Shown one piece after another: positions 1-6,063 of a stretch of DNA of 30,631 nucleotides (positions within the stretch are counted from its first letter, which is position 1; every line of letters begins with the position of its first letter). Source of the stretch: JAUUZT01 sp964654015. Its GTDB lineage: Bacteria; Chloroflexota; Dehalococcoidia; GIF9; AB-539-J10. The notes below the pieces were generated by a model. It saw nothing but the letters and a program-made list of their open reading frames with translations, was not told where the DNA came from and searched no databases. The stretch spans positions 1 through 30,631 of the forward strand of contig CAZZHQ010000024.1 in the NCBI GenBank assembly GCA_964654015.1. The letters are read 5' to 3'. Position numbers and translations under genes: made by a program.

Positions 1-48
1 ACCCAATCTTAATATCACCCCTATCCTGTCCTAACAATGGGGTCCACC

Positions 49-723
49 TCAGACAGCCCCCATCTTATCTACTATTGCTAGTCTTTCCTTCTGAAAATTA
101 ATATAGCTATGCATTTGAAATTCCTTTTCTATACTAATAATATATCCAGTTATTTTATTTACATCCAACGAAGGGTTTTTGCTATTAGATATGAATTTGC
201 CAACTCCTTCTCTGATGTTTGGCTTTCCTCGATCATACTTTTGAATAAAAATAAAACATGCGAAGAGAGGGGTTAATAGATTAACAGTATCCTCCAGCCA
301 TCTGTAGACATTTACTATTGTTTTCCATTGTTCTATGGTCTTCGAAGGTTTTTCTTCTTGCACAACCAAACAAACTGCCTCTTCCTCAAACAGAAAATTC
401 TCAATACAATATTCCTCAAGAACATGTAGCCTTTCAGTTAATGGCCAAGAAATACCCCTAATACGATCGAAGTCGCCATCAGCGATAAAGAATGCTTTCT
501 CACCCAACGGATGTTTCAAGTGTTCCCTTACTTTATTTAGGAGATTATCCTTACCTCCAACACCAAATACTCTTTTTATCCGTGTTGATTCAAGGAACAA
601 TTTTTGGAGTAATTTCTCATAGAATAATTCATCATCTTCATCTTCAACATAAACGTTGATATCGTTATATTCAGCATAAAACTGCGGCATCAGTTCCCTT
701 GCCGCATCGCTGTATCGCAACAT
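49..723 (-). CDS. ariB: DUF4435 (TOPRIM-like) protein, AriB-like effector of a PARIS-type defence pair
   Basis: This 224-residue protein carries the two hallmark stretches of the DUF4435 family. Near residues 25-36 is VYVEDEDDELFY, with the acidic Glu27, and near residues 78-86 is FFIADGDFD, an acidic DxD cluster of the TOPRIM type. In PARIS systems the DUF4435 protein AriB is a nuclease released by AriA when a phage anti-restriction protein is sensed; characterised AriB cleaves host tRNA and depends on an N-terminal glutamate. It starts 6 bp after the stop of the ATPase gene, with an AAGGA ribosome site just ahead of the ATG, so the two are one operon in the AriA-AriB order. The family call is firm; the PARIS role is inferred from the pairing. 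DUF4435 proteins also occur with other ATPases. Confidence 0.75.
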   Translation of the reverse strand: MLRYSDAARELMPQFYAEYNDINVYVEDEDDELFYEKLLQKLFLESTRIKRVFGVGGKDNLLNKVREHLKHPLGEKAFFIADGDFDRIRGISWPLTERLHVLEEYCIENFLFEEEAVCLVVQEEKPSKTIEQWKTIVNVYRWLEDTVNLLTPLFACFIFIQKYDRGKPNIREGVGKFISNSKNPSLDVNKITGYIISIEKEFQMHSYINFQKERLAIVDKMGAV

Positions 724-729
724 TTTTCC

Positions 730-2064
730 TTACCTCTTCTGCGATAGCTCAATTTGTTTGTCTTTGTGTGCTTGGGCTATTTCCGGCGAATGTGTCGCAA
801 AAATGAATTGTGCTCGTGGGTTTGCTTCTACGACAGCATCGACATATTGGTGTTGCCAGTTCAGGTGCAATGATAGCTCTGGTTCATCTATCATCATTAT
901 AAATTCTTGCTCTGTTTCAAACCCGAAGTATAGAAAGTTGAATAGAATTAATAACTGACTCTCTCCGGACGACAAGCTGTTCGCTCTAATTTCAGGGCCG
1001 CCTTTAATGTCTACAACTAGCTCGCCAGAGGGATTGAACTTGATCTTCTTCCCGCTATCATTCAATAGCGAATTCAATGTATCTATAAATAAATCAATCT
1101 TCTTAAATACTTTCTCTCTCTTCTTGTTATAGTCCTCTATTTTATTAATCACCCTCTCTACCTGATTAACTTGAGGTTCCCTGATTAACCAGTTTATAAA
1201 ATTGCGAGACGGTTTATCGGAGTCATAACCTTCCTTCTCAATTAGTTCTGCGACTTGCATAAGCTCATTGAAGAATTTCGAAACTGATCCTTCTGGTACT
1301 ACTCTCATACCTGCTTGTTTTAGTCCGCTTATTATCATTTCCTGTCTCTTTTGAACCTCAACTGGCGTCCAGGGCACTCTTGCCTTGCCAAAGAATCCAA
1401 CACCTGGCTCAAAAGTCGATAACACAAGGCTCTCTCTGAGTTCCTCACTCAATTGACTTATTTCAAATTGTCGTTCGCGGTAATATCTTTCAGCGAGATA
1501 CAATACTTCAGTGATTGGGCCACTAGACAAGAGCGGTCTTCTCTCTGACCTCAATCTGAGTCTGCGTGAGTCTAATGGCATAAGAAGACTACTCGCCGCC
1601 TGCCATCTTCTGTCCATAGGCAAATAGAAGGGACCAACTAACGACTCAAGAGTCTTAAGTACAGGATGTTCTTTGTTGTCGACCTTAAATCGCTCGTACA
1701 TCTCTGCCATACTAGGTTGTTGCTCCTGCCTATCCAAAATTCTAGATTCGCGTGAGTATTCAAAGACTGGGACTACCAATTTCTCAGAAAACTGGGACAG
1801 TAATATTTCTATACTGCCTTCAAGCCGCTTGACAACTGTTTTCCTAATTGGCTCGCCCTTTTCCTTATATCTGACTTCGATTGTGTCAAACTGCAACTGC
1901 GCCAGATTAAGAAGCGACGGTGTAAGTGTCCAATATATGACGTTCAAGACACTGGTCTTTCCAGACCCATTAATGCCCTCGAGTAAATTCACACTACGAA
2001 AAAACCTTATTTTAAAATCAAGATGGCCATGAAGTTTCCTAATCACCAATGTATGTATTTTCAC
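730..2064 (-). CDS. ariA: AAA/ABC-type ATPase, AriA-like sensor of a PARIS-type defence pair
   Basis: A 444-residue ATPase of the AAA_15/AAA_21 (SMC/ABC-like) kind. Visible motifs are Walker A GINGSGKT (residues 30-37), an ABC signature SLSSGE (about 363-368), Walker B FIMMIDEPELSLH with Asp393-Glu394, and a switch histidine in ATHSPE (about 423-428). A middle region of more than 250 residues separates the two halves of the nucleotide-binding domain, as in AriA and OLD-family ATPases. The start is a GTG with a strong AGGAGGGAGGT ribosome site. In PARIS, AriA assembles into a large ATP-binding scaffold that holds AriB. The gene sits directly upstream of the DUF4435 gene and close to prophage remnants, a normal setting for such cassettes. 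It could also be a generic ATP-dependent OLD-like protein, but the partner argues for PARIS. Confidence 0.75.
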   Translation of the reverse strand: MKIHTLVIRKLHGHLDFKIRFFRSVNLLEGINGSGKTSVLNVIYWTLTPSLLNLAQLQFDTIEVRYKEKGEPIRKTVVKRLEGSIEILLSQFSEKLVVPVFEYSRESRILDRQEQQPSMAEMYERFKVDNKEHPVLKTLESLVGPFYLPMDRRWQAASSLLMPLDSRRLRLRSERRPLLSSGPITEVLYLAERYYRERQFEISQLSEELRESLVLSTFEPGVGFFGKARVPWTPVEVQKRQEMIISGLKQAGMRVVPEGSVSKFFNELMQVAELIEKEGYDSDKPSRNFINWLIREPQVNQVERVINKIEDYNKKREKVFKKIDLFIDTLNSLLNDSGKKIKFNPSGELVVDIKGGPEIRANSLSSGESQLLILFNFLYFGFETEQEFIMMIDEPELSLHLNWQHQYVDAVVEANPRAQFIFATHSPEIAQAHKDKQIELSQKR

Positions 2065-2256
2065 TTTTACCTCCCTCCTTCACAATACATATGCGCATTT
2101 AAAATAGAAGACTTCTTCACGTTCTCACTCATTTTCCTTGCTAACATTTTACAACTATTTAAAGCAAAAACCTAGATGCCAGTACTTAACTTGTCATACA
2201 GCAGTTATATATGTATATATGTACTTTGACCCACTTACCAAAAACAATTACTCAAC

Positions 2257-2292
2257 CTTGGCTTTTCCGACGTCCTGTTAGTAGGGTAGGAC
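2257..2292 (+). repeat. 36-bp direct repeat, copy 1
   Basis: It matches positions 3338-3373 at 33 of 36 bases, and all three differences are C/T transitions. The repeat ends in TTAGTAGGGTAGGAC and can fold into a short stem (GTCCT with AGGAC), which stays pairable through a G-T in copy 2. The two copies bracket the PaREP1-like gene pair. Confidence 0.75.
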
Positions 2293-2297
2293 AGAAA

Positions 2298-2319
2298 AGG
2301 GGGGCATTTCTACTCCCCT
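2298..2319 (-). terminator. possible minus-strand terminator
   Basis: Read on the minus strand, AGGGG and CCCCT form a five-pair stem around a 12-base loop, followed by a short TTTT run. It lies about 200 bp after the stop of the PaREP1-like gene. The stem is short, so this is tentative. Confidence 0.3.
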
Positions 2320-2523
2320 CTGATTTCAAAACGTAAATTATCTACCACTGCATGAACATAGGGATGTTCGATTGTTTTGACTTACGATTGGCCGAGTGGC
2401 AATGAGTAAATAGACATGCTATCAAAGCCACTGATTCGTATGTAGAGTTCTAGTTTCACCTCTATTTACCTTAGCCATGGTATAGCACCGCGGACTTCAC
2501 GGAATACATACTTCTGAATACTC

Positions 2524-2970
2524 CTACAAATCATTCCCAGAAATATCTTTGAATTGTTCGTTTACGAGTTCCGGAGGAATATATGAATGTATTTTCTGGA
2601 CAATTTCACTGATAGGATTTACAAATTCTGCCACTTCATCAACTGTCATTTCGACTTCATGAAAATTGCTATGAAGCTTTTCTGCTTGCCAAAAAACCTC
2701 ATTTAATCGTCTGTCATCCATTTCTTTACTAACAGTTGAGACAAAATATCTCAGACTTTTGTGACTTTTTAGCATGGGCATGTTCCTACTCGCAGCTAGT
2801 GCTTGTAGAGCTTGTGCAATACTTCCCCAAAGGAACTCACCAGCCTTCTCTGCTTCCCCTTTAAGTAACATCTGCTGGCTATTTTCTAAGTATCTCAATG
2901 ACGAAAGCACGTATTTTCGAGTTTGATTCTGCGTTTCATCTTCTAAAGGACTATATTTTTGTGTATTCAA
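2524..2970 (-). CDS. PaREP1/HEPN-like helical protein
   Basis: 148 residues, mostly helical. Residues about 35-60 (LLKGEAEKAGEFLWGSIAQA and what follows) match the pattern of PaREP1 proteins, a branch of the HEPN superfamily: a helix with a growing or charged KGEAEKA turn, then LWGSIAQALQALAA, then a conserved SHKSL and a later helix ending in KLHSNFHE. The classic HEPN ribonuclease motif (Arg, 4-6 residues, His) is not clearly present; the nearest is Arg-x7-His. The gene overlaps the small upstream gene by 20 bp, so the two are probably translationally coupled. HEPN proteins often act in toxin-antitoxin or defence modules; a role here is inference only. A non-catalytic scaffold is equally possible. 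Confidence 0.55.
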   Translation of the reverse strand: MNTQKYSPLEDETQNQTRKYVLSSLRYLENSQQMLLKGEAEKAGEFLWGSIAQALQALAASRNMPMLKSHKSLRYFVSTVSKEMDDRRLNEVFWQAEKLHSNFHEVEMTVDEVAEFVNPISEIVQKIHSYIPPELVNEQFKDISGNDL

Positions 2971-3160
2971 TGATGCTCCCGGTATTTCTATCCAATTTAA
3001 TACGAACTCCTACTTTGGGTGCGAGTATACTTATGTCATATTCGACAACCCAAACCTCGTCTTGCTGTATTACTTTCTCCAATTTGTGAATATAGTAGTA
3101 TTTCGAAATGAATTGATCCGCTATTTTTACTGCTTCCTCTGCATTATTAACTTCGCTCAT
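2951..3160 (-). CDS. small PepSY-like protein
   Basis: 69 residues. A first helix (EEAVKIADQFISKYY) is followed by strands with VWVVEYDI and a glycine-turn VRIKLDRNTGSIIEY, the helix-strand-strand pattern of a single PepSY-type or related YpeB-like module. There is no signal peptide, so it is probably cytoplasmic. It is the first gene of a two-gene unit and overlaps the PaREP1-like gene by 20 bp. Whether it binds or restrains that partner cannot be read from sequence. The ORF is convincing from its composition and overlap; the fold name is tentative. Confidence 0.5.
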   Translation of the reverse strand: MSEVNNAEEAVKIADQFISKYYYIHKLEKVIQQDEVWVVEYDISILAPKVGVRIKLDRNTGSIIEYTKI

Positions 3161-3337
3161 TCCTTTCTCCTTTGTGGTTGCTTACCACATGAGCAATCTG
3201 AATATCCTTCCTCTATCAATTCAAATGTTAGCGTATATATGATTATTTCTTAAATCAATATTCATCATTCCATGGATAGAATAATAGCAGTAATATACAT
3301 TCCATTAAACTACCATTATTGTTAATGTATCTCGAAT

Positions 3338-3373
3338 CTTGGCTTTTTCGATGTTCTGTTAGTAGGGTAGGAC
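3338..3373 (+). repeat. 36-bp direct repeat, copy 2
   Basis: Second copy of the repeat at 2257-2292, in the same orientation, with three C-to-T type differences. Sequence outside the 36 bp does not match, so the boundaries are sharp. Confidence 0.75.
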
Positions 3374-3466
3374 GTTGTTTTGGCAGCCGGTAAAACTACT
3401 GACAGCAAGTTAAGGAAGCTAATCAAGTAGCCGCCAGTTCCCAGGTATATATAACCAAAGAGAGCA

Positions 3467-3486
3467 GAGTGGCTCTGCGGCCACTC
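3467..3486 (-). terminator. hairpin after the capsid remnant
   Basis: GAGTGGC (3467-3473) and GCCACTC (3480-3486) form a perfect seven-pair stem around a six-base loop. It lies 17 bp after the stop of the minus-strand capsid fragment. The minus-strand side has no clean T run, while the plus strand has CCCTTTT, so the direction is uncertain. Confidence 0.4.
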
Positions 3487-3503
3487 TCCCTTTTACATTC
3501 TGA

Positions 3504-3872
3504 CTACGCGTGTTCAGTTAGTAGGACGATGCTCTTGTTGGCTGGTCGGATGCAATATCCGCCGACTCTCTTATGAACCTTGAAACCGATCAATCCTGCT
3601 TCAGCGTATAGTTCGACCATGCGCTGAATGCTCATGTTACTCGTATGGTCGAGGATTTTATATCCAGCCTGAAAGTTTCCAAACGCTGCTATAACGCTTG
3701 CTGTCCCTGCAAGGGTAGCCATATTATCCTGAGTATGGATTGGATAGCCCAAGAAGGTATTCGGCTTGCCAAGGATCACGCTAGGTTGCCACAGGAAACC
3801 ACCTTCATAGGTTCCAGCAGCATCCTTCCATCGTAGCTTCCTCAACTCGAGCTCGGTCAGTGAGTGCACCAA
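3504..3872 (-). pseudogene. HK97-family phage major capsid protein, C-terminal fragment
   Basis: 122 residues that match the C-terminal third of HK97-type major capsid proteins: FLWQPSVILGKPNTFLGYPI (the LWQPS...G.P.TLLGYPV stretch), then IAAFGNFQAGYKILD (the FGDF..GY.I.D stretch), and a final KVHKRVGGYCIRPANKSIVL. Complete proteins of this family run to about 300-400 residues, so the N-terminal delta domain and the first half are missing. The frame stays open a little upstream of the GTG used here (coding ...ASFL), then homology stops near 3880-3890, where it abuts the integrase fragment on the opposite strand. This is a clear phage fossil; it is unlikely to make a working capsid. Confidence 0.8.
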
Positions 3873-3885
3873 GAATGAGGCACCC

Positions 3886-4413
3886 TTTCGGAATATACTT
3901 GGGCAGAGATGGAGGAATGTTGATCTTGATCTGCTATCTATATCGGTTAGTCAGACCTTGTATAAACGGCGGGGTGTTTGTGAATTTAAAGAGCCAAAAA
4001 CTAGCGGTTCCAGTCGCAGGGTAGCCATGACGTCGAAACTAGCCATATTTTTACGAGACTACAAAGCTGAGAGAGAGTCCCTCTCCTTACATCTTGGAAG
4101 GTTACTCTCTCTCGACGACCTGGTGTTTGCCAATATTGACGGTAAACCGATTGACCCTAGCACACTAACCCATACATTCGGCAGGATCGTTGATCAAGCG
4201 GGTTTTGGGAAAGTTCGGTTTCATGACCTCAGACATACATTCGCCAGTATCGCTCTTCTTCGTGGTGCGAAACCGAAGGTTATATCTGAAGCACTAGGTC
4301 ATGCCTCAGTAGCTTTTACAATGGATACCTATTCTCATATAATAGAAGGGATGCAATCGGATATGATGGCGTTACTGGACGAGGTACTACCATCTGGCGT
4401 GAGCCAGAAATAG
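3886..4413 (+). pseudogene. tyrosine recombinase/integrase, C-terminal catalytic fragment
   Basis: The in-frame coding stretch begins near 3886, upstream of the first usable start (TTG at 3958), because ILGQRWRNVDLD matches the usual integrase ILGLRW.DVDLD. Two catalytic boxes are intact: HDLRHTF (His-x-x-Arg) and LGHASVAFTMDTYSHI, with the second His box and the Tyr nucleophile. The region that should carry the first catalytic Arg (TGxRRGE) is replaced by unrelated residues, and the N-terminal core-binding and arm-binding domains are absent. The fragment is therefore inactive. It lies 0.7 kb before a tRNA-Thr gene, the usual target of such enzymes, and points toward it. Confidence 0.8.
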
Positions 4414-4433
4414 GAGAAGGAGGTGTCGATGTT

Positions 4434-4718
4434 ATGAAGATTAAGAATATCAATGGAACGTCCCAAAACACATGTGTTTGTGGTTCATGGCTGAAACATT
4501 GGAAGAAGTTCAGTGGTCAGTCGACCGACTATTGTCCTGTGGTAACTTGCCTGGAAAAAGACTTGGTGGGTGCTCACGTCCAGAAATCCGACAGTTTCGA
4601 CAACAAGTGGTACATCTACCCGCTTTGTAGCGTTCACAACCAAGGCACGGGGGTACTGGAGGTCTCCGATGCCTACAAACTCGTTTCTGCAAACAAGAAT
4701 GAAACGTGCTTAAAGTAG
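4434..4718 (+). CDS. small zinc-finger (treble-clef/HNH-like) protein
   Basis: 94 residues with an orderly set of metal-binding residues: CVCGSW (Cys14, Cys16), CPVVTC (Cys34, Cys39), GAHV (His48) and PLCSVHN (Cys65, His68). The GAHV ... WYIYPLCSVHN spacing is like the zinc knuckle and beta-beta-alpha core of HNH-type small proteins found widely in bacteria and phages. A strong AGGAGG ribosome site at about 4417-4423 serves the ATG at 4434; an earlier ATG at 4429 ends after two codons. It lies between two integrase remnants and so is probably cargo of the decayed element. Function is unknown; zinc binding is inferred from spacing, and nuclease activity is not shown. Confidence 0.65.
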   Translation: MKIKNINGTSQNTCVCGSWLKHWKKFSGQSTDYCPVVTCLEKDLVGAHVQKSDSFDNKWYIYPLCSVHNQGTGVLEVSDAYKLVSANKNETCLK

Positions 4719-4724
4719 ATGAGG

Positions 4725-4744
4725 AGGAACCGAACGAGGTTCCT
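4725..4744 (+). terminator. hairpin after the zinc-finger gene
   Basis: AGGAACC (4725-4731) and GGTTCCT (4738-4744) form a perfect seven-pair stem with a six-base loop, six bases after the stop codon. No T run follows, so it is an imperfect terminator or an mRNA-stabilising hairpin. Confidence 0.35.
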
Positions 4745-4750
4745 CAACGG

Positions 4751-4821
4751 GCGAGAGGCATAGGCAGCCGATGCCGATGGTACTGCTCGATGATGTGCTG
4801 CCGTCAGGGGTGTCTCGCTGA
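4751..4821 (+). pseudogene. second integrase C-terminal tail remnant
   Basis: In frame to the TGA at 4819-4821 the sequence encodes QPMPMVLLDDVLPSGVSR, which parallels the very end of the first integrase fragment (MQSDMMALLDEVLPSGVSQK at 4350-4410). The nucleotide sequence differs at many third positions, so this is the tail of a different but related integrase, not a recent duplicate. Only about 20 codons survive. Confidence 0.65.
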
Positions 4822-4889
4822 ATATTTTGTAAAGTAGAGCTAAGTGAAGACTAGGGAGCTAATAGGCGATAGCCGAAGGAGGTATAAAT

Positions 4890-5033
4890 ATGGAAAAAGC
4901 AGGTATAATAGCATTTCTAATTGGATTGGTATGTGTTGCGTTAAGTCTTACATATGTGACCAGTAGTGCCCTTCTACTTTTCGGCATGATAATAGGTGGT
5001 GGTGGTGGCCTATTATTGTATTTAGCAAGATAG
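4890..5033 (+). CDS. 47-residue small membrane protein
   Basis: A short ORF with an excellent ribosome site (GAAGGAGGT at 4875-4883, seven bases before the ATG). The product, MEKAGIIAFLIGLVCVALSL at its start, consists of two hydrophobic segments (about residues 5-22 and 25-44) separated by a short polar turn, with a Gly5 run in the second, ending in LAR. It is probably a two-pass membrane hairpin. It lies between the integrase remnants and the tRNA. No family is recognised; the ribosome site and membrane pattern make translation likely. Confidence 0.55.
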   Translation: MEKAGIIAFLIGLVCVALSLTYVTSSALLLFGMIIGGGGGLLLYLAR

Positions 5034-5100
5034 CTATAGTTGAACGGATGCTAAACACGATAAGTACTTAATATAATTCAATACTTTTAAGGTTGCCTCC

Positions 5101-5120
5101 AACGTCAAACGAACGTCAAA
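5101..5120 (+). repeat. tandem AACGTCAAA boxes, one helical turn apart
   Basis: AACGTCAAA occurs at 5101-5109 and again at 5112-5120, an 11-bp period, 22 bp before the tRNA. This layout suits an integrase arm-type or regulator binding site, but that is inference. Confidence 0.4.
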
Positions 5121-5142
5121 GCAGGGTAGCCCACGATAGCAT

Positions 5143-5214
5143 GCCAGTGTAGCTCAGTGGTAGAGCAGCGGTTTCGTAAACCGCCGGTCAAGAGTTCGAC
5201 TCTCTTCGCTGGCT
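5143..5214 (+). tRNA. tRNA-Thr (anticodon CGT)
   Basis: A full cloverleaf is readable. The acceptor arm GCCAGTG pairs with CGCTGGC (one T-G wobble), the D arm GCTC..GAGC is closed, the anticodon stem GCGGT/ACCGC encloses loop TTCGTAA with anticodon CGT, which reads ACG (Thr), and the T arm AAGAG/CTCTT encloses TTCGACT. No CCA is encoded. A TATAAT-like box at 5072-5077 could belong to its promoter, though it is far upstream. The 3' part is partly duplicated at 9530-9569, and integrase fragments lie upstream, so this gene appears to be an integration target. Confidence 0.92.
5173..5212 (+). repeat. putative attachment site within the tRNA-Thr 3' half
   Basis: This 40-bp segment, from the anticodon loop to the acceptor stem, matches 9530-9569 at 33 of 40 bases. 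The last 19 bases (5194-5212) and the first nine are identical. An identical T-arm-to-acceptor block is what tyrosine integrases typically duplicate. Confidence 0.6.
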
Positions 5215-5427
5215 GTATCTAATTCATTTGCCCCTTCAGGCTCTTTTGCCAACATTTTGCCGACATTATAATCAACTAATCTCATCATCTGATTTTGCGC
5301 TTTGTATAATTCAACCAAAGAATATCTTGCGAAATAGGTTTTAGCAGTGTATCCTGCTTTGATATATCTGTAGACCCGTGGATAGAATACGAGAACGGAA
5401 ATAGAAATTCAATAATAGGAGAAGGAA

Positions 5428-5592
5428 ATGGAAAGTTTATGGTTGGCACTGCACTGGGGTTCACCTATTGGTACTGGCATTTTTCTTGTATGCCTGGGTG
5501 GCATGGTCTATCTGCTCTCAAAAGCTGATGAGATAAGTAAGCGTACAAAGGCAAAGGAAAAGGAAAAGGGACTTGAGAAAAGAAAGGATTAG
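5428..5592 (+). CDS. 54-residue membrane-anchored small protein
   Basis: The ATG at 5428 follows AGGAGAAGGAA, a usable ribosome site. The product starts with an aromatic stretch (MESLWLALHWGSP), continues with one membrane helix (about residues 13-31, TGIFLVCLGGMVYLL), and ends in a highly charged lysine/glutamate tail (KAKEKEKGLEKRKD). It is likely a single-pass protein with a basic cytoplasmic tail. No family is recognised. It lies just after the tRNA-Thr inside the putative island. Confidence 0.5.
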   Translation: MESLWLALHWGSPIGTGIFLVCLGGMVYLLSKADEISKRTKAKEKEKGLEKRKD

Positions 5593-5753
5593 CTAACCTA
5601 CGATTGTTTTCACCACGAAGATTACAGCAGAGACGATTACAATGATAATGAAAATCTCTTGATTGTTATTTGCCAGTGGGAGGTCATTGATTGTTAAAAA
5701 ATACCCTTTTGTAAATTCAGGCTTATTGTAAGATATTCCTGTAATTAGCAAAC

Positions 5754-5782
5754 AAAAAAGGGGAGATTATTCTCCCCTTTTT
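5754..5782. terminator. strong intrinsic terminator, works on both strands
   Basis: AAAAAGGGGAG, loop ATTATT, then CTCCCCTTTTT: an 11-pair stem with T runs on both strands. On the plus strand it could end the 5428-5592 transcript; on the minus strand it lies 20 bp after the stop of the tiny ORF at 5802-5897. Confidence 0.75.
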
Positions 5783-5801
5783 GTTAAGAACCCGGTCAGG
5801 T

Positions 5802-5897
5802 CTAGATAGTCCCTCGGGTCCCTTTGTTCATGCCACACTGGCCGGTGCCAAGTCCCGAGCTACCACTGCATTCACCCCCGCCGTTTTGACCGCCCAT
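5802..5897 (-). CDS. possible 31-residue Gly/Cys-rich peptide or gene tail
   Basis: On the minus strand, MGGQNGGGECSGSSGLGTGQ leads to CGMNKGTRGTI and a stop, 20 bp before a strong terminator. The composition recalls the flexible Gly/Cys/Met tails of small metal-related proteins such as DUF5320, so it may be the end of a lost gene. There is no ribosome site at the ATG, and an in-frame stop lies about 17 codons upstream. The call is weak. Confidence 0.25.
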   Translation of the reverse strand: MGGQNGGGECSGSSGLGTGQCGMNKGTRGTI

Positions 5898-6018
5898 GCG
5901 GCCATTCGACAGGGCCAGTAGTGGCCCTGCTGACTATTACCTTGCCCTACATACGTGGACACAAGCTAAGTCTTTTGTTTACAATTGGTTGTTAAGACAA
6001 GTGTACATCACTATATTC

Positions 6019-6049
6019 TGTAACAATTTTCGCATTAATCCGTTTATTG
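6019..6049 (+). promoter_or_regulatory. ECF-type promoter of the sigma operon
   Basis: TGTAACAA (6019-6026), 13 bases, then CCGTTTATTG (6040-6049). The same arrangement with the same 13-base spacing occurs before the secreted DUF5667-type gene (8012-8041). A TGTAAC/CGTT pair is typical of ECF sigma promoters, so autoregulation by the sigma factor encoded next is likely. Confidence 0.6.
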
Positions 6050-6063
6050 AGTAGAAAGGTTAA

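Larger units (their letters stand above)
2065..2523. other. 459-bp non-coding stretch upstream of the PARIS-like operon
   Basis: No convincing gene is seen. It should hold the promoter of the ATPase gene, since the ribosome site abuts its right-hand start, but no clear -35/-10 pair stands out. It contains one copy of the 36-bp repeat (2257-2292) and a GC hairpin (2298-2319), listed separately. Confidence 0.5.
3161..3503. other. 343-bp non-coding stretch with a repeat and a hairpin
   Basis: Holds the second copy of the 36-bp repeat (3338-3373) and a strong hairpin (3467-3486). The right-hand side marks the end of the capsid remnant; the left-hand side must contain the promoter of the PepSY-like/PaREP1 pair, which I cannot pinpoint. 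No gene is supported here. Confidence 0.45.
5593..6063. other. 471-bp stretch before the sigma factor operon
   Basis: Contains a strong intrinsic terminator (5754-5782), a tiny glycine/cysteine-rich minus-strand ORF (5802-5897), an unexplained hairpin with an eight-pair perfect stem CAGGGCCA/TGGCCCTG (5910-5929) lacking a T run, and the ECF-type promoter of the sigma operon (6019-6049). Nothing else is supported. Confidence 0.5.

Noticed and set aside
2380..2470. tRNA-like stretch with GGCCGAGTGGCAATG, like the D arm of a Ser/Leu tRNA
   Set aside because: No acceptor stem, seven-base anticodon loop or T arm (TTC-A) can be paired around it; likely coincidence or a very old fossil.
2257..3373. 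Possible CRISPR array from the 36-bp repeat
   Set aside because: Only two copies about 1 kb apart with genes between; no regular spacers and no cas genes.
4510..4692. Minus-strand frame rich in Cys and Arg
   Set aside because: It is antisense to the zinc-finger gene, whose Cys codons and good ribosome site explain it; no start signal of its own.
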